Of a stretch of 64,000 nucleotides of DNA, positions 10,601 to 18,859 are shown piece after piece (position 1 is the first letter of the stretch; each line of letters opens with the position of its first letter). This stretch comes from DATFVA01 sp963764235 (GTDB lineage: Bacteria; Bacteroidota; Ignavibacteria; Ignavibacteriales; Ignavibacteriaceae). Under the pieces are notes generated by a model that saw only the letters and a program-made list of their open reading frames with translations, made no database searches and was not told the origin of the DNA. The translations under genes were made by a program, and so were the position numbers. The stretch covers positions 1 through 64,000 of the forward strand of contig CAVXRO010000014.1 in the NCBI GenBank assembly GCA_963764235.1. The letters are read 5' to 3'.

Positions 10601-12394
10601 TTAGAGTCGAGAAAACAATTTTCTGCCTGGCTTGGAGAAAGTCAGCATGTGGCTATTGATCCTGAAACAGGCGAAGAATATCGCTGGGATGATGTTTTAA
10701 TATTTGATCAGGCTATCTCGGAAGACGATCAGTACATCCTGAAAAAAGCAATCAGTAAAAATCAGATTATACGTGAAGCAATTTTTCTTTTTAGCGGGGG
10801 CGTCCTCATTTCTCTTAATAATATATTACCCTCCGGGATCTGGATAAGCAGTCATTCACAGAGCGAGAACAGGTCGGTTTTTCGCGTAACCGTTCAGACC
10901 AGGTTTCAGGGAGGGTTTGATGTTGCAATACATCTTAATAAGAATACTTCTGTTGAAGAAATTGAGGAAGAAATTAAATGGAAAGTTATTGCAGGAACAG
11001 ACATAGATGATGAAAAGTTAGCTGCAAAATTTGGTGGATTATGGGAAGAATATAATTTATGGACTGAAGAATTTATCGGCGATGAATCAATTGAAAGGTT
11101 TATCCGCCGGGAATATAAACGGAATGATGAAGCTACATTTGAAAAGCTCAGGAATCTATGGAAGTTCTTTGTCTGGAATGCGGCTGCCGCATATTTTAAG
11201 TTCTGGAAATTATCCGGTATGAAAATGGAACTTGCAAATATTACCCCTGATGGAATTATCGTTTCTTCTCATGATTATCAGACAGGATGCATCATTACAT
11301 CATTTTATAAAAGGGAAAAGACAAACAGTATTCTAAACCTGATTATGAGTTTTTATGAAAACTTTGTAAATCAAACAGAAGAAAGGTATCCGCTGATAAA
11401 AAAAGCTTCTGTCTGGAATGCAATCCTTTCGGGAATTATCGAAGCAGAAGGAGTTGATAATGGCATAAGTTTAATTGATAAATTTAGAGAAGAACTAGAG
11501 AATTCGGGAATACAAACAAAAGATGATATAATTAAACGCATCAAATCCTTTTTACGTAATGTAAAAAATGATGGTTTCCTGCCCAAGCAGCTTTATTTTG
11601 CAGTAAAAAGATTTCATCGATGGTATCAACTTAACAGAGATGCATCACTTTCCGCACAGGCGGAAATGATCTATGAACTCTATGAGACTTACCATCTTTT
11701 TGATCTCGAAGAACAATATCCTGCAGTAAGGACAAGATTTTTTCTCGAAACGGTTTTCTATGATTCGCCGCAGAGATTTAAAGATGTTTTAAAGGAACTC
11801 GCCTTAAAACAAAGGCATCGTAAGATATCCAAAGAGGAGTCACTAAAACTTATCTCTTCACTGCATTTTGAATTTGAACTGGACGAAAAAGAGAATTATT
11901 TTATAACACGTTTAGGTTATCCGCACCTTAAACCTTCCGATTCTGCCGAACTGTTAAAAATGAAATCACAGTTAGCTGCAGGGCCGAATCTTGTTGTCCA
12001 GCTGCAGGACGATGACGGAAATATGTTCACAATCAGGAACCCGGTTAATCCAAAAGAAATATCAAAACTTCATCAGCTTTTTCTCGAAGCAAATCTTACT
12101 GTTCACTTCAGACCGGAGCATCAATACCTTGTCGCGGTTTCGGAACGTGGATTTATCATCGGCGGATTGTTTTATAACAGGAGCGATGAGGAGACAGTTC
12201 ATATGGAAAAAATAGTGGTATCCAACAGATATAGACGCAAGGGAATCAGTGAAGGCTTAATGAATGAGTTGGTCAGCAGGTCAAAATCTGATAGTACAAA
12301 ATTTGTTACTACCGGATTCTTTCGTCCTGAATATTTTTACAGATTCGGATTCAAGATCGAGAGAAAATATTCCGGTCTGGTTAAGGAACTTTAA
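7619..12394 (+). CDS. Giant acyl-CoA synthetase-like (AMP-binding) protein with C-terminal GNAT domain
   Basis: A single uninterrupted 1591-residue frame. Residues about 1-165 are helical and unrecognised. Residues about 170-690 form an ANL-superfamily adenylation domain: P-loop-like YTSGTTGEPKG (about 314), SGFGMTEATGG (about 467), ATGD (about 535) and the hinge DRKKEIYK followed by KGETIAPQKIE, most like long-chain acyl-CoA ligases, including a TPKGTYKRR C-terminal lysine region. Residues about 700-1430 match nothing I recognise. The last 150 residues are a GNAT acetyltransferase fold with the acetyl-CoA-binding R-R-K-G-I-S loop (about 1537-1542) and YFYRFGF near the end. No membrane segments or carrier-protein motif are evident. 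It could activate a fatty acid and couple it to acyl transfer, but the substrate is unknown. Confidence 0.85.
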   Translation: MSNQSVSSLAEIKDKLSAGKAALENTEVEDLILDLQMEFGRAVSEKHFGNITETETWQNILEGLSGSGLAGLFMEKIEKELFFSFGEYLASLPAESDPKIVSIIHNYLDLFRYSSFLQKIYDERRWDNLILSLIVQSSYTFDILFDQRVKQYKKKALFRIIKDHGTIDYSWQKTSEIVSVYSSSIDHLFYELQSESKFVAFLLENSLDMAFLDLACLTSGIVNVMIPANSVPEHINFILNQTKSPVLLVNDEKQLAKIRSIKHQIPNLKIAVMLKGNATEDWVINFEEFKAMASGDKIKNEMVIKPDSLATLMYTSGTTGEPKGIMFSHTNIVYKRFCRAMAIPEISEDDRFLAFLPLYHTFGRWLEMAGAIFWGAEYFFMENPAVETMIDNMQLVKPSIFISIPKKWIQLYEYITARVDIESDDDDKIKQAVTDATGGSLKWGISAAGYLPPDVFKFLQRYGVELMSGFGMTEATGGITMTPPYEYRENSLGKALPGIEIKLDEDGEILIRGAYVMMNYYGQEPEDTFDPEGWLATGDIMRMDKDGFIEIIDRKKEIYKNVKGETIAPQKIENLFRDFEFVRQVFLVGDHRPFNSVLIFPDLESESSPLKGMDEQQKQEYFSSIIVTVNNFLAPFERILDFKLIDRPFSDSYHELTPKGTYKRRIIERNFDAIINSMYKKDHLSLLLGKQEVKIPNWFLREKGALSRDVILTDNILSITKSSLVIKKLNEGNNVFQIGNYSYQINSKQLDLQDILTNPYYFLGNVQLVEFAGQGIFRWFRKSEAEKDLEFMESVIPVRPEKELADRFSGILESGEISISGLHYATVLLQSELLNENEESIKYFGDILKDTGSNHYKLAVEIAFRPNLINKISARRKMFFVALQTLRKDNFLKLLDLYTRPDSNFLNAEVIAEINNVSRGTDNLKEIEIVLQNQIESLTPETDLDETTVPPLFRLLVSYGINHPLSFERIRRTFLQQELYGIRKDIRDIAQKSRLESRKQFSAWLGESQHVAIDPETGEEYRWDDVLIFDQAISEDDQYILKKAISKNQIIREAIFLFSGGVLISLNNILPSGIWISSHSQSENRSVFRVTVQTRFQGGFDVAIHLNKNTSVEEIEEEIKWKVIAGTDIDDEKLAAKFGGLWEEYNLWTEEFIGDESIERFIRREYKRNDEATFEKLRNLWKFFVWNAAAAYFKFWKLSGMKMELANITPDGIIVSSHDYQTGCIITSFYKREKTNSILNLIMSFYENFVNQTEERYPLIKKASVWNAILSGIIEAEGVDNGISLIDKFREELENSGIQTKDDIIKRIKSFLRNVKNDGFLPKQLYFAVKRFHRWYQLNRDASLSAQAEMIYELYETYHLFDLEEQYPAVRTRFFLETVFYDSPQRFKDVLKELALKQRHRKISKEESLKLISSLHFEFELDEKENYFITRLGYPHLKPSDSAELLKMKSQLAAGPNLVVQLQDDDGNMFTIRNPVNPKEISKLHQLFLEANLTVHFRPEHQYLVAVSERGFIIGGLFYNRSDEETVHMEKIVVSNRYRRKGISEGLMNELVSRSKSDSTKFVTTGFFRPEYFYRFGFKIERKYSGLVKEL

Positions 12395-12400
12395 TGCGTC

Positions 12401-12430
12401 AAAAGTCCGGTTTCTCACCGGACACTTTTC
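12401..12430 (+). terminator. Hairpin terminator after the AMP-binding/GNAT gene
   Basis: GTCCGGT (12405-12411) and ACCGGAC (12417-12423) pair around a TTCTC loop, flanked by A4 upstream and CTTTT downstream. It begins 7 bases after the stop codon. Confidence 0.6.
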
Positions 12431-12502
12431 GTGATTTTTAACAATGATTTTTATCAAAAAAAAGATTACCTTGGTGTGTAACAAAAAATGTGTGTGAGTT
12501 GA

Positions 12503-12736
12503 GTGGAAACCATATTTGAACATAATGTTACGAAGAAAGAACTGGAGCTGCTCAAGGGATTTAATCCGGTCGGTAAAATCTCCAGCCGCGAGAATTATCT
12601 GAAAGAAAAAAATGAAGACAGGTCACTTGCTGACCTATATCGTCTTTATGTACTGCGCGGCGACAATTTTAAGGCTGAGGAGTTCCTTGATAAGATTCAC
12701 GATATGCGCTATAAATATTTTTTGTCATCCTTCTGA
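12503..12736 (+). CDS. Small hypothetical protein
   Basis: A 77-residue charged protein that starts with GTG at 12503 (reads ETIFEHNVTKKELELLKGF after the start) and is predicted to be mainly helical, with no membrane segment, cysteine cluster or known motif. It follows the giant synthetase gene after a terminator-like hairpin, so it probably has its own transcription. No convincing ribosome site is visible upstream. The amphipathic, lysine/glutamate-rich composition looks like a real coding sequence, but I recognise no family and cannot exclude a chance ORF. Confidence 0.5.
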   Translation: METIFEHNVTKKELELLKGFNPVGKISSRENYLKEKNEDRSLADLYRLYVLRGDNFKAEEFLDKIHDMRYKYFLSSF

Positions 12737-13010
12737 AAGTCATTGTTGAGAGTTTTTTCTTCAAATTTATATAGTTCGTAATTCCCGGGAACCTTCCTGC
12801 GGAATTGTATTTTAAAATCTGCCTGAACCCATCCATTTAATACAAGTTAAATTCAACATTTCTGCTTCCTGAATCTGTCCAAACCATGGTTCGGGATTTG
12901 ATCTTAATGGAAATGTTTTCATGGGTCCGGAACCGTCCAGACTTACCTGGTATTTATAACACAAGAGTAGAAAACAACACCCTTATTATAACATTATGAG
13001 GTCCCGATGA

Positions 13011-13532
13011 CTACTCTTCTTCCATCTGAGACTTTTGAGCAGCCAGTGAATCATACTGTGTACCGGTCATTCCCGGGAGCTGTTCGATGAAAGCAACTAT
13101 CGCCCAAATTTTATCATCTGAATGAGTTACTCCCCAGGCAGGCATGCCCGTCATTTTAATACCGTTTTTTGTAACCCAGAAAAGTTCTTCCGGGGCCATA
13201 TCCCTTGCACTGTGAGCAAGGTTCGGTGCTTTAGGATTTAACCCCTTCGCCATTTCTGTTTCTTCCTCCCCGGGAGCTCCATGACATCCTTTGCACATTG
13301 CATTGTAATGAGCGAAACCTTCTTTGATTTTATCGGGGAAGTTCAGTGCAGGAACTGTAATGCCTTCAGCATGCTTTTCTACCGAATTGTCCATTGTTGT
13401 ACTTAATACCCACCGTGATAAACCCGGTTCCTTATTCATGGCACTTACATTATACCATCCCGAGTAAATTATAATTACTCCTATTACGATGATAACCAGG
13501 ATTGTTACTACAACACCTGCAAAAAATCTCAT
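13011..13532 (-). CDS. Membrane-anchored class I cytochrome c
   Basis: A 173-residue electron carrier. Residues about 4-27 are a membrane anchor or uncleaved signal, placing the haem domain outside the inner membrane. The haem-binding CKGCH motif lies at about residues 80-84, and the distal methionine is probably in TGMPAWG (about 127). The tail is acidic and glutamine-rich. A GAGAGGAAA ribosome site precedes the ATG. It lies 122 bases downstream of nuoN on the same strand and may be expressed with that cluster, which would be an unusual pairing of a c-type cytochrome with complex I-like membrane subunits. Maturation would need the CcmF encoded at 23.4-25.5 kb. Confidence 0.9.
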   Translation of the reverse strand: MRFFAGVVVTILVIIVIGVIIIYSGWYNVSAMNKEPGLSRWVLSTTMDNSVEKHAEGITVPALNFPDKIKEGFAHYNAMCKGCHGAPGEEETEMAKGLNPKAPNLAHSARDMAPEELFWVTKNGIKMTGMPAWGVTHSDDKIWAIVAFIEQLPGMTGTQYDSLAAQKSQMEEE

Positions 13533-13653
13533 TTTAATTTTCCTCTCTTTATGAAACCAGCTTAATATTAAATCAAGTTATATTATTTATAAATTATTGT
13601 GATCCAGGCCCCTGTACTCCCTTAGAACATTTGGAAACTGATATTCCTAAACC

Positions 13654-15078
13654 TTATCTTAAAAAGTTGCTTATAAGATCGGTGATCTTTAATGCTGCTG
13701 CCGGAAAGATACCGAAGAAAATGGTTCCAGCTGTACAGATTCCCGCTGCGAGTATATAGAAAAGATCTTTTTCCGGCTTAATATTATTTGCGGGTTTCTT
13801 CAGATACATCTCTGCTACAACTGAGACATAATAGTATAATGCAATTGTCAGATTTATAACAGCAATAACTACCAGCCAGATATATCCTCTGTCGATGACA
13901 TTACCCAAAACAAAGACTTTCCCTGCAAATCCAGCTAGAGGAGGTATCCCAGCCAGTGATAAAAATGATAGAGCCATCACTGTGGCAGAGAAGGGAGACG
14001 TGCTGCTTAATCCCCTGAAAAGAATAATATCATCGCCTCCAAAGTTTTTTTCTATCTGAGTGATTACACTGAAAGCTCCCATATTCATAAAAATATATGC
14101 AATTAAGTAAAAACCGACGGATGAGACTGCATTTTCGATATTATTTGCGGAAGCAACAGCTACCAAAATTAAACCCGACTGGGCAATACTGGAGTAAGCG
14201 AGAAGGCGTTTTAATCTGGTCTGCCGTAGAGCCGCAAAGTTTCCCAAAGTCATCGTTACAGCGGCAAAAACTGCAATAACAAGACTCCAGTCGGCAATAT
14301 TATCCTGGTAGGCAGTAAGAAGGAAACGAAGCAGTCCTGCAAATCCTGCAATTTTCGGTACAACCGAAAGAAATCCTGCAACAGGTGCTGTTGAGCCTGA
14401 GTAAACATCGGGAGCCCAGAAATGAAAAGGGACGAGAGTTATCTCAAATCCATAGCCGATCAGGATCAGAATCAGGGAAACAATTATCCATACACTGGTT
14501 CCGGAGCCGAGACTTATCCCTATAATCCTTAAATCAAGGCTGCCAGTGAGACCGTAAAGGAAGGTCAGCCCGAAAGCCATTACAGCAAGTGCAGCAGCAG
14601 CATAAATAAAAAACTTTAGGGCTGCCTCATTTGCCATTTTATCTTTCCTTATTAATGCAACTAGTATATAGCCGGCTAAGCTCATCATCTGAAGAAACAA
14701 AACAATAAGTCCCAGATCCAGGCTGGATGAAATACACATTGCTCCCAGAGCAGAAAAAAGCAAGGCGATGGGGGCATGAGCTATGTGGGAATTCTTCTTA
14801 AAATAAAAAAGCAGCAAAAGGAGGGTGATCATTGAACCGGACAGGATCATAATTTTAAATACCGTTCCAAAATTATCAACTGCATAGGTACCTTTAAAAA
14901 TATCAAATGACGGCCAGGAAAGCATCCTGAAGGAAAACCAAAGTGCAGATACTAATGATATGAGTGTCAGATAAGCAGGTATGAGTTGTTTTTTTCCTTT
15001 TACCCATCCCGCCACCGGAATAAAGATGAGAGCAGAACCGGCTATAATAAGTTCAGGTATTATCGCCCAAAGTTTCAT
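13654..15078 (-). CDS. nuoN: NuoN-like antiporter subunit of a divergent complex I set
   Basis: A 474-residue multi-pass (about 14 helices) inner-membrane protein of the Mrp-antiporter/NuoN family, recognised from VPFHFWAPDVYSGS, the ANEAALKFF helix and GFAGKVFVL. Compared with canonical NuoN, the TM5 glutamate (E. coli E133) aligns with Q130 (VLFLQMMSLAGY) and the TM7 lysine (E. coli K217) aligns with E212 (GYGFEITLVPFHF). Lysines matching K247 (K242) and K395 are kept. The altered residues are central to the proton path in characterised enzymes, so proton pumping through this subunit may be changed or lost. It is last in the nuoA-H-J-K-L-M-N run, 4 bases after nuoM. Confidence 0.9.
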   Translation of the reverse strand: MKLWAIIPELIIAGSALIFIPVAGWVKGKKQLIPAYLTLISLVSALWFSFRMLSWPSFDIFKGTYAVDNFGTVFKIMILSGSMITLLLLLFYFKKNSHIAHAPIALLFSALGAMCISSSLDLGLIVLFLQMMSLAGYILVALIRKDKMANEAALKFFIYAAAALAVMAFGLTFLYGLTGSLDLRIIGISLGSGTSVWIIVSLILILIGYGFEITLVPFHFWAPDVYSGSTAPVAGFLSVVPKIAGFAGLLRFLLTAYQDNIADWSLVIAVFAAVTMTLGNFAALRQTRLKRLLAYSSIAQSGLILVAVASANNIENAVSSVGFYLIAYIFMNMGAFSVITQIEKNFGGDDIILFRGLSSTSPFSATVMALSFLSLAGIPPLAGFAGKVFVLGNVIDRGYIWLVVIAVINLTIALYYYVSVVAEMYLKKPANNIKPEKDLFYILAAGICTAGTIFFGIFPAAALKITDLISNFLR

Positions 15079-15082
15079 CAGC

Positions 15083-16561
15083 TTATACGAATGTTGTTAA
15101 CAATTTTGTTCCGCTTTCTATTAAACCTGTTAAATATCCCGGGAGAATACCGAGGAATAATGAAAGGACGATAAGTGTCCCGAGGATAAAGTTGTTTCCG
15201 CTGCTTAATTCGGAAACTGCGGGCATATCATCCGGCGGTATTCCGAATAACATATTCACCACGATCTTTAAGTATAATGCAGTCATCAGGATAAGTCCTG
15301 CTACTATACCTACTGCTGCCCATATGCTCTCACCTACAGAAGCCCCAATGACCTGGAATTCTGCGATGAATCCGGAGAAACCAGGAAGCCCTAATGAAGC
15401 AAAGGCTAATATTCCAAGCAAAGCACTAAAAATAGGAACCACTCCGAGTAGACCTCCGAACTTATTTATATCTCTCGTTCCTGCTTTATGCTGAAGCATA
15501 CCTGCTATAAAGAACATTCCGCCGGTCAGCAGACCGTGACTTACAATCTGATAAACAGCTCCGTTCAAAGCTAGCTGTTTTATACTTTCGTTCTGGGTGA
15601 GTCCCCAAATTCCAGCAGCCGCCATAACATAACCCATATGGTTGATGGAGGTATAAGCTATCAATCGTTTCAGATCTTTCTGAGCCAGCGCTGCGAGGGC
15701 AGCGTAGACCATCGAAAATATTCCTAAGAGAATCAGCCAGAAATTATAATGGGAAACAGCCATCGGGAGAGCGGGGATCATAACTCTGAGAATGCCATAG
15801 GCACCCATCTTCAACTGTATCCCTGCCAGGATTACGCTTCCCTCCGTAGGAGCCTCGACGTGAGCATCCGGAAGCCAGTTGTGGAGAGGGAAGGTCGGCA
15901 GTTTTACACCGAAACCTATCAACATACCGAGCATTACGAAACCTGCAGTCTGCACCGAGCCCGCAAAAGGTTCAGCCTGTATAATTTTCTGAAGAGAAAA
16001 TGTATGCGGATCGACTGAGAGATAAAGCGCCAGGAAAGAAATCAGCATTGCAAGGCTTCCTGCTCGAGTATACAGGAAAAATTTCATCGCGGCATATTTT
16101 CTTCGCTCGCTTCCGAAAATGCCTATTATGAAATACATGGGAACAAGTCCGACTTCAAAAAAGAGATAAAACAACAGGAGATCCATCGAAGAAAATAAAC
16201 CCAGTAGTCCGGTATGCATAAGCAGAAAAAGAAACGCATGCTCCTTTGCCCTGTCTGATTCATTTATAACATAAAGCATGACCAAAAACATAAGGATATC
16301 AGTAAGAAGAATTACCGGTAACGATAAACCATCCACCCCAATCGTATAGCCCGCATTGATTGAAGGAATCCAGGGTACATCTGTTATCCACTGCATTCCT
16401 CCCTGTGAAACATCGTATCCGGTGAGGATAAAGACGGATAGAATGAGTGTAATACAAGTACCCGATAAAGCCGCTATGCGTACAGCTTTACCTTTCTCTT
16501 TCGGAAAAAAAAGTATTACTAAGCCTGTGAAAAGGGGGAAGAAAATATTAATAGTTAACAT
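15083..16561 (-). CDS. nuoM: NuoM-like antiporter subunit
   Basis: A 492-residue integral membrane protein of the NuoM family. The family residues are present: glutamate in FFEVGLVPMYFIIG (TM5), lysine in GVKLPTFPLHNWLPDAH (TM7), the following GIQLKMGAYGILR lysine, and the TM12 glutamate in GFIAEFQV. Unlike its neighbours nuoN and nuoL, it therefore keeps the classical proton-translocation set. It lies between nuoL (64-base gap) and nuoN (4-base gap) on the minus strand, in one transcription unit. A second NuoM is encoded at 42858-44381; the two are clearly distinct paralogues and not recent copies. Confidence 0.93.
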   Translation of the reverse strand: MLTINIFFPLFTGLVILFFPKEKGKAVRIAALSGTCITLILSVFILTGYDVSQGGMQWITDVPWIPSINAGYTIGVDGLSLPVILLTDILMFLVMLYVINESDRAKEHAFLFLLMHTGLLGLFSSMDLLLFYLFFEVGLVPMYFIIGIFGSERRKYAAMKFFLYTRAGSLAMLISFLALYLSVDPHTFSLQKIIQAEPFAGSVQTAGFVMLGMLIGFGVKLPTFPLHNWLPDAHVEAPTEGSVILAGIQLKMGAYGILRVMIPALPMAVSHYNFWLILLGIFSMVYAALAALAQKDLKRLIAYTSINHMGYVMAAAGIWGLTQNESIKQLALNGAVYQIVSHGLLTGGMFFIAGMLQHKAGTRDINKFGGLLGVVPIFSALLGILAFASLGLPGFSGFIAEFQVIGASVGESIWAAVGIVAGLILMTALYLKIVVNMLFGIPPDDMPAVSELSSGNNFILGTLIVLSLFLGILPGYLTGLIESGTKLLTTFV

Positions 16562-16625
16562 ATAAGTTTCATAAATTTGTTTTCGTTAATTATAATTCCA
16601 CCACCATGATCAGGATTCCCGGTAC

Positions 16626-18551
16626 TCAGAAAATAAAAAATGCTCCTGCTATTAATGCCGTAATTATTATCCATGAAAAAAGTACCAGGGTATAAATAAA
16701 AATTTTCCCCGATTGTAATTGCCGTAATTTTTGTCCGGCAAATGAAAATGAAAAAGCAAATTCGTCTGCTTTCTGTGAAAAACCCTCTACCTCAGTCAAG
16801 CCCACACCAGCAGCAGATTTCAGTATGAAATATGATAAACCCTGTGTTGTTTTGTCAATTTCAATTTCAGATCTGTTATCTGCTCCCGCAAGCGTTAATA
16901 CTAGGCTGCTGAGTCCCTTCGCCGCGAAGTCAAAAATTCCTTCAAAGAGGTTAACGAGCATGGAAGCAAATTGAATAACTCTGACCGGGACGATGACGAA
17001 TACATCAACTACCTTAATTAAATAAGAAAACAGATTTCCGAATGAAGGAACGGGACCCGACTTCATAACCCTGACACTTCCATAAAACAAACCCGATACG
17101 CTGGCGGCAATTGCCGCACTTCTCCAGCCCCATCCTAACGAGGGTGATTTTGGGAAGATCAGTAGTGAATCGATATTGAGTTTAAGTATATACCCGGCAA
17201 CGACTGATAATCCCGCTAAAAAAAGCATTGGATAGATTATCACTTTATCCGGCTTAACTGGCTGCCAATCCCTTTTTCCATTCCAGTCGGCAAAAATTGA
17301 CGCTCCCGCTCTTGATATATAAACCCCCGCCAGGAAAATCAGAACTATAATGAAAGAAGAATAGAATGCTCCATGATTAAGTGCCGTAGACATAATTTCA
17401 TCCTCGCTCCAGAACCCTGCAAACGGAGGGAATCCTGATAATGCCAGTCCGCAAAGAACAAAAGCGCCCGCGGTATACGGAAGAAAACTCCTCAGGTTAC
17501 CGAGTTCCCGGATATCTTTAGTCCCGGCCGTATGTCCGATTATTCCCGCTGTAAGAAACAATCCTGCCTTAAATACAGCATGAACTGCCAGGTGAAATGC
17601 AGCAGCCATAGCGCCTCCGAGTCCTATTACAAAATACATTTCACCCAATTGAGAGATAGTTGACCACGCAAGAATTTTTTTAATATCATATCTTGTTGAT
17701 GCAATAAGCGCTGCAGTTAAAGCGGTGATCCCGCCAATCCAGGTTATGTAGTCCAGAGTAATTCCGGAAGCCTCAAATAAGGGGAATAATTTCAACAGCA
17801 GAAATACACCCGCGGCCACCATGGTCGCAGAATGGATTAAGGCAGAAACGGGAGCCGGACCAGCCATAGCATCCGGAAGCCAGGAAGTAAACGGAAGCTG
17901 CGCACTTTTACCTATAGCCGCCGAAAGGAAAAGGAAAGAAAGTAAAACAGGATTGAGGATTTGTCTACTGTGAATATTGTGCAGAAATGACGAGATATCC
18001 GTTGAGCCATAATTAACCAGAATCAGGAGTAATGCTAATAAGAATCCGAAATCTCCTATCCTTGTCATCAGGAAGGCTTTGCGTGCTGCTTCCTTTGCAT
18101 CTGATTCCCTGAACCAGAACCCGATCAAAAGGAATGAAGATAAACCTACAAATTCCCAGGCGATAAATGTCAGAATAAATGAATCGGAGAGGACAAGTGT
18201 AAGCATGGAACCAATAAAAAAGGAAATCACCCGGAAGAAAAACTGCTGCCTTTCTTCAATGAAATTAATAGAGAAGATTGTAACAGATAAGCCGATTAAT
18301 GCCACGATAAGCGATGCGAGCCACTCGAGTCCTCCTATCATAAAGGAGAATGTTAATTTGAAGCCTGCGGTTGACAACCAGACAGCATCTATTTTATCCC
18401 TGGTGCTGCTTAAAAAAATAATAAGAATCAGTGATCCGGCAGTAAAAAGGGGTGAAATAATTCCCGCTTTATCCTTCAATAACTTCACAGGCATTGATAA
18501 AATTAAAGCCGCTGTTAAAGGAAGTAAAGGTATTAATAGTAAAAGAATCAT
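16626..18551 (-). CDS. nuoL: NuoL-like antiporter subunit with altered TM12 lysine
   Basis: A 641-residue membrane protein of normal NuoL length, including the C-terminal lateral helix region. Conserved residues seen are E133 (AWEFVGLSSF), K215 (IGKSAQLP), H240 (SALIH) and K328 (HAVFKAG). At the TM12 position that is lysine in characterised NuoL (E. coli K399, FFSKDEI) this protein has E383 (GFWSEDEIM). The other NuoL in the window (40916-42854) keeps the lysine. The start ATG overlaps the nuoK stop by 4 bases, so the two are translationally coupled. The residue swap could impair or redirect proton exit; this is inference from alignment by eye. Confidence 0.93.
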   Translation of the reverse strand: MILLLLIPLLPLTAALILSMPVKLLKDKAGIISPLFTAGSLILIIFLSSTRDKIDAVWLSTAGFKLTFSFMIGGLEWLASLIVALIGLSVTIFSINFIEERQQFFFRVISFFIGSMLTLVLSDSFILTFIAWEFVGLSSFLLIGFWFRESDAKEAARKAFLMTRIGDFGFLLALLLILVNYGSTDISSFLHNIHSRQILNPVLLSFLFLSAAIGKSAQLPFTSWLPDAMAGPAPVSALIHSATMVAAGVFLLLKLFPLFEASGITLDYITWIGGITALTAALIASTRYDIKKILAWSTISQLGEMYFVIGLGGAMAAAFHLAVHAVFKAGLFLTAGIIGHTAGTKDIRELGNLRSFLPYTAGAFVLCGLALSGFPPFAGFWSEDEIMSTALNHGAFYSSFIIVLIFLAGVYISRAGASIFADWNGKRDWQPVKPDKVIIYPMLFLAGLSVVAGYILKLNIDSLLIFPKSPSLGWGWRSAAIAASVSGLFYGSVRVMKSGPVPSFGNLFSYLIKVVDVFVIVPVRVIQFASMLVNLFEGIFDFAAKGLSSLVLTLAGADNRSEIEIDKTTQGLSYFILKSAAGVGLTEVEGFSQKADEFAFSFSFAGQKLRQLQSGKIFIYTLVLFSWIIITALIAGAFFIF

Positions 18552-18859
18552 CCTTTCAGTTCCTGGTATTCGTCAACTTGTACAGTCTTTCTGTTCCGGT
18601 ACAGAAGCATCATTATAGCCAGTCCCACTGCCATCTCCACTGCACCGATAGTCACAATAATAATTGTGAAGATCTGCGCAGAATAATTATCCGGCTGTAT
18701 ATAACGCCAGAAAACCACTATGTTAAGACCAACTGCGTTTAACAGTAATTCGATTCCCATAAGGACCATAACGGCTGTTCTTTGAGCAAGTATAGCATAT
18801 ACCCCAATCCCGAATAAAACGGCAGATACAATAAGGTAAGCGTTAATGGGAAGAATCAT
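18548..18859 (-). CDS. nuoK: NuoK-like subunit
   Basis: A 103-residue protein with three transmembrane helices, the normal NuoK size. Both buried glutamates of the family are present, in MGIELLLNAVGL (TM2) and AVEMAVGLAI (TM3), so the E-channel portion in this subunit is intact. The C-terminal tail is polar. It overlaps nuoJ upstream and nuoL downstream by 4 bases each (ATGA junctions), a tight operon arrangement. A paralogue lies at 40571-40876. Confidence 0.93.
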   Translation of the reverse strand: MILPINAYLIVSAVLFGIGVYAILAQRTAVMVLMGIELLLNAVGLNIVVFWRYIQPDNYSAQIFTIIIVTIGAVEMAVGLAIMMLLYRNRKTVQVDEYQELKG

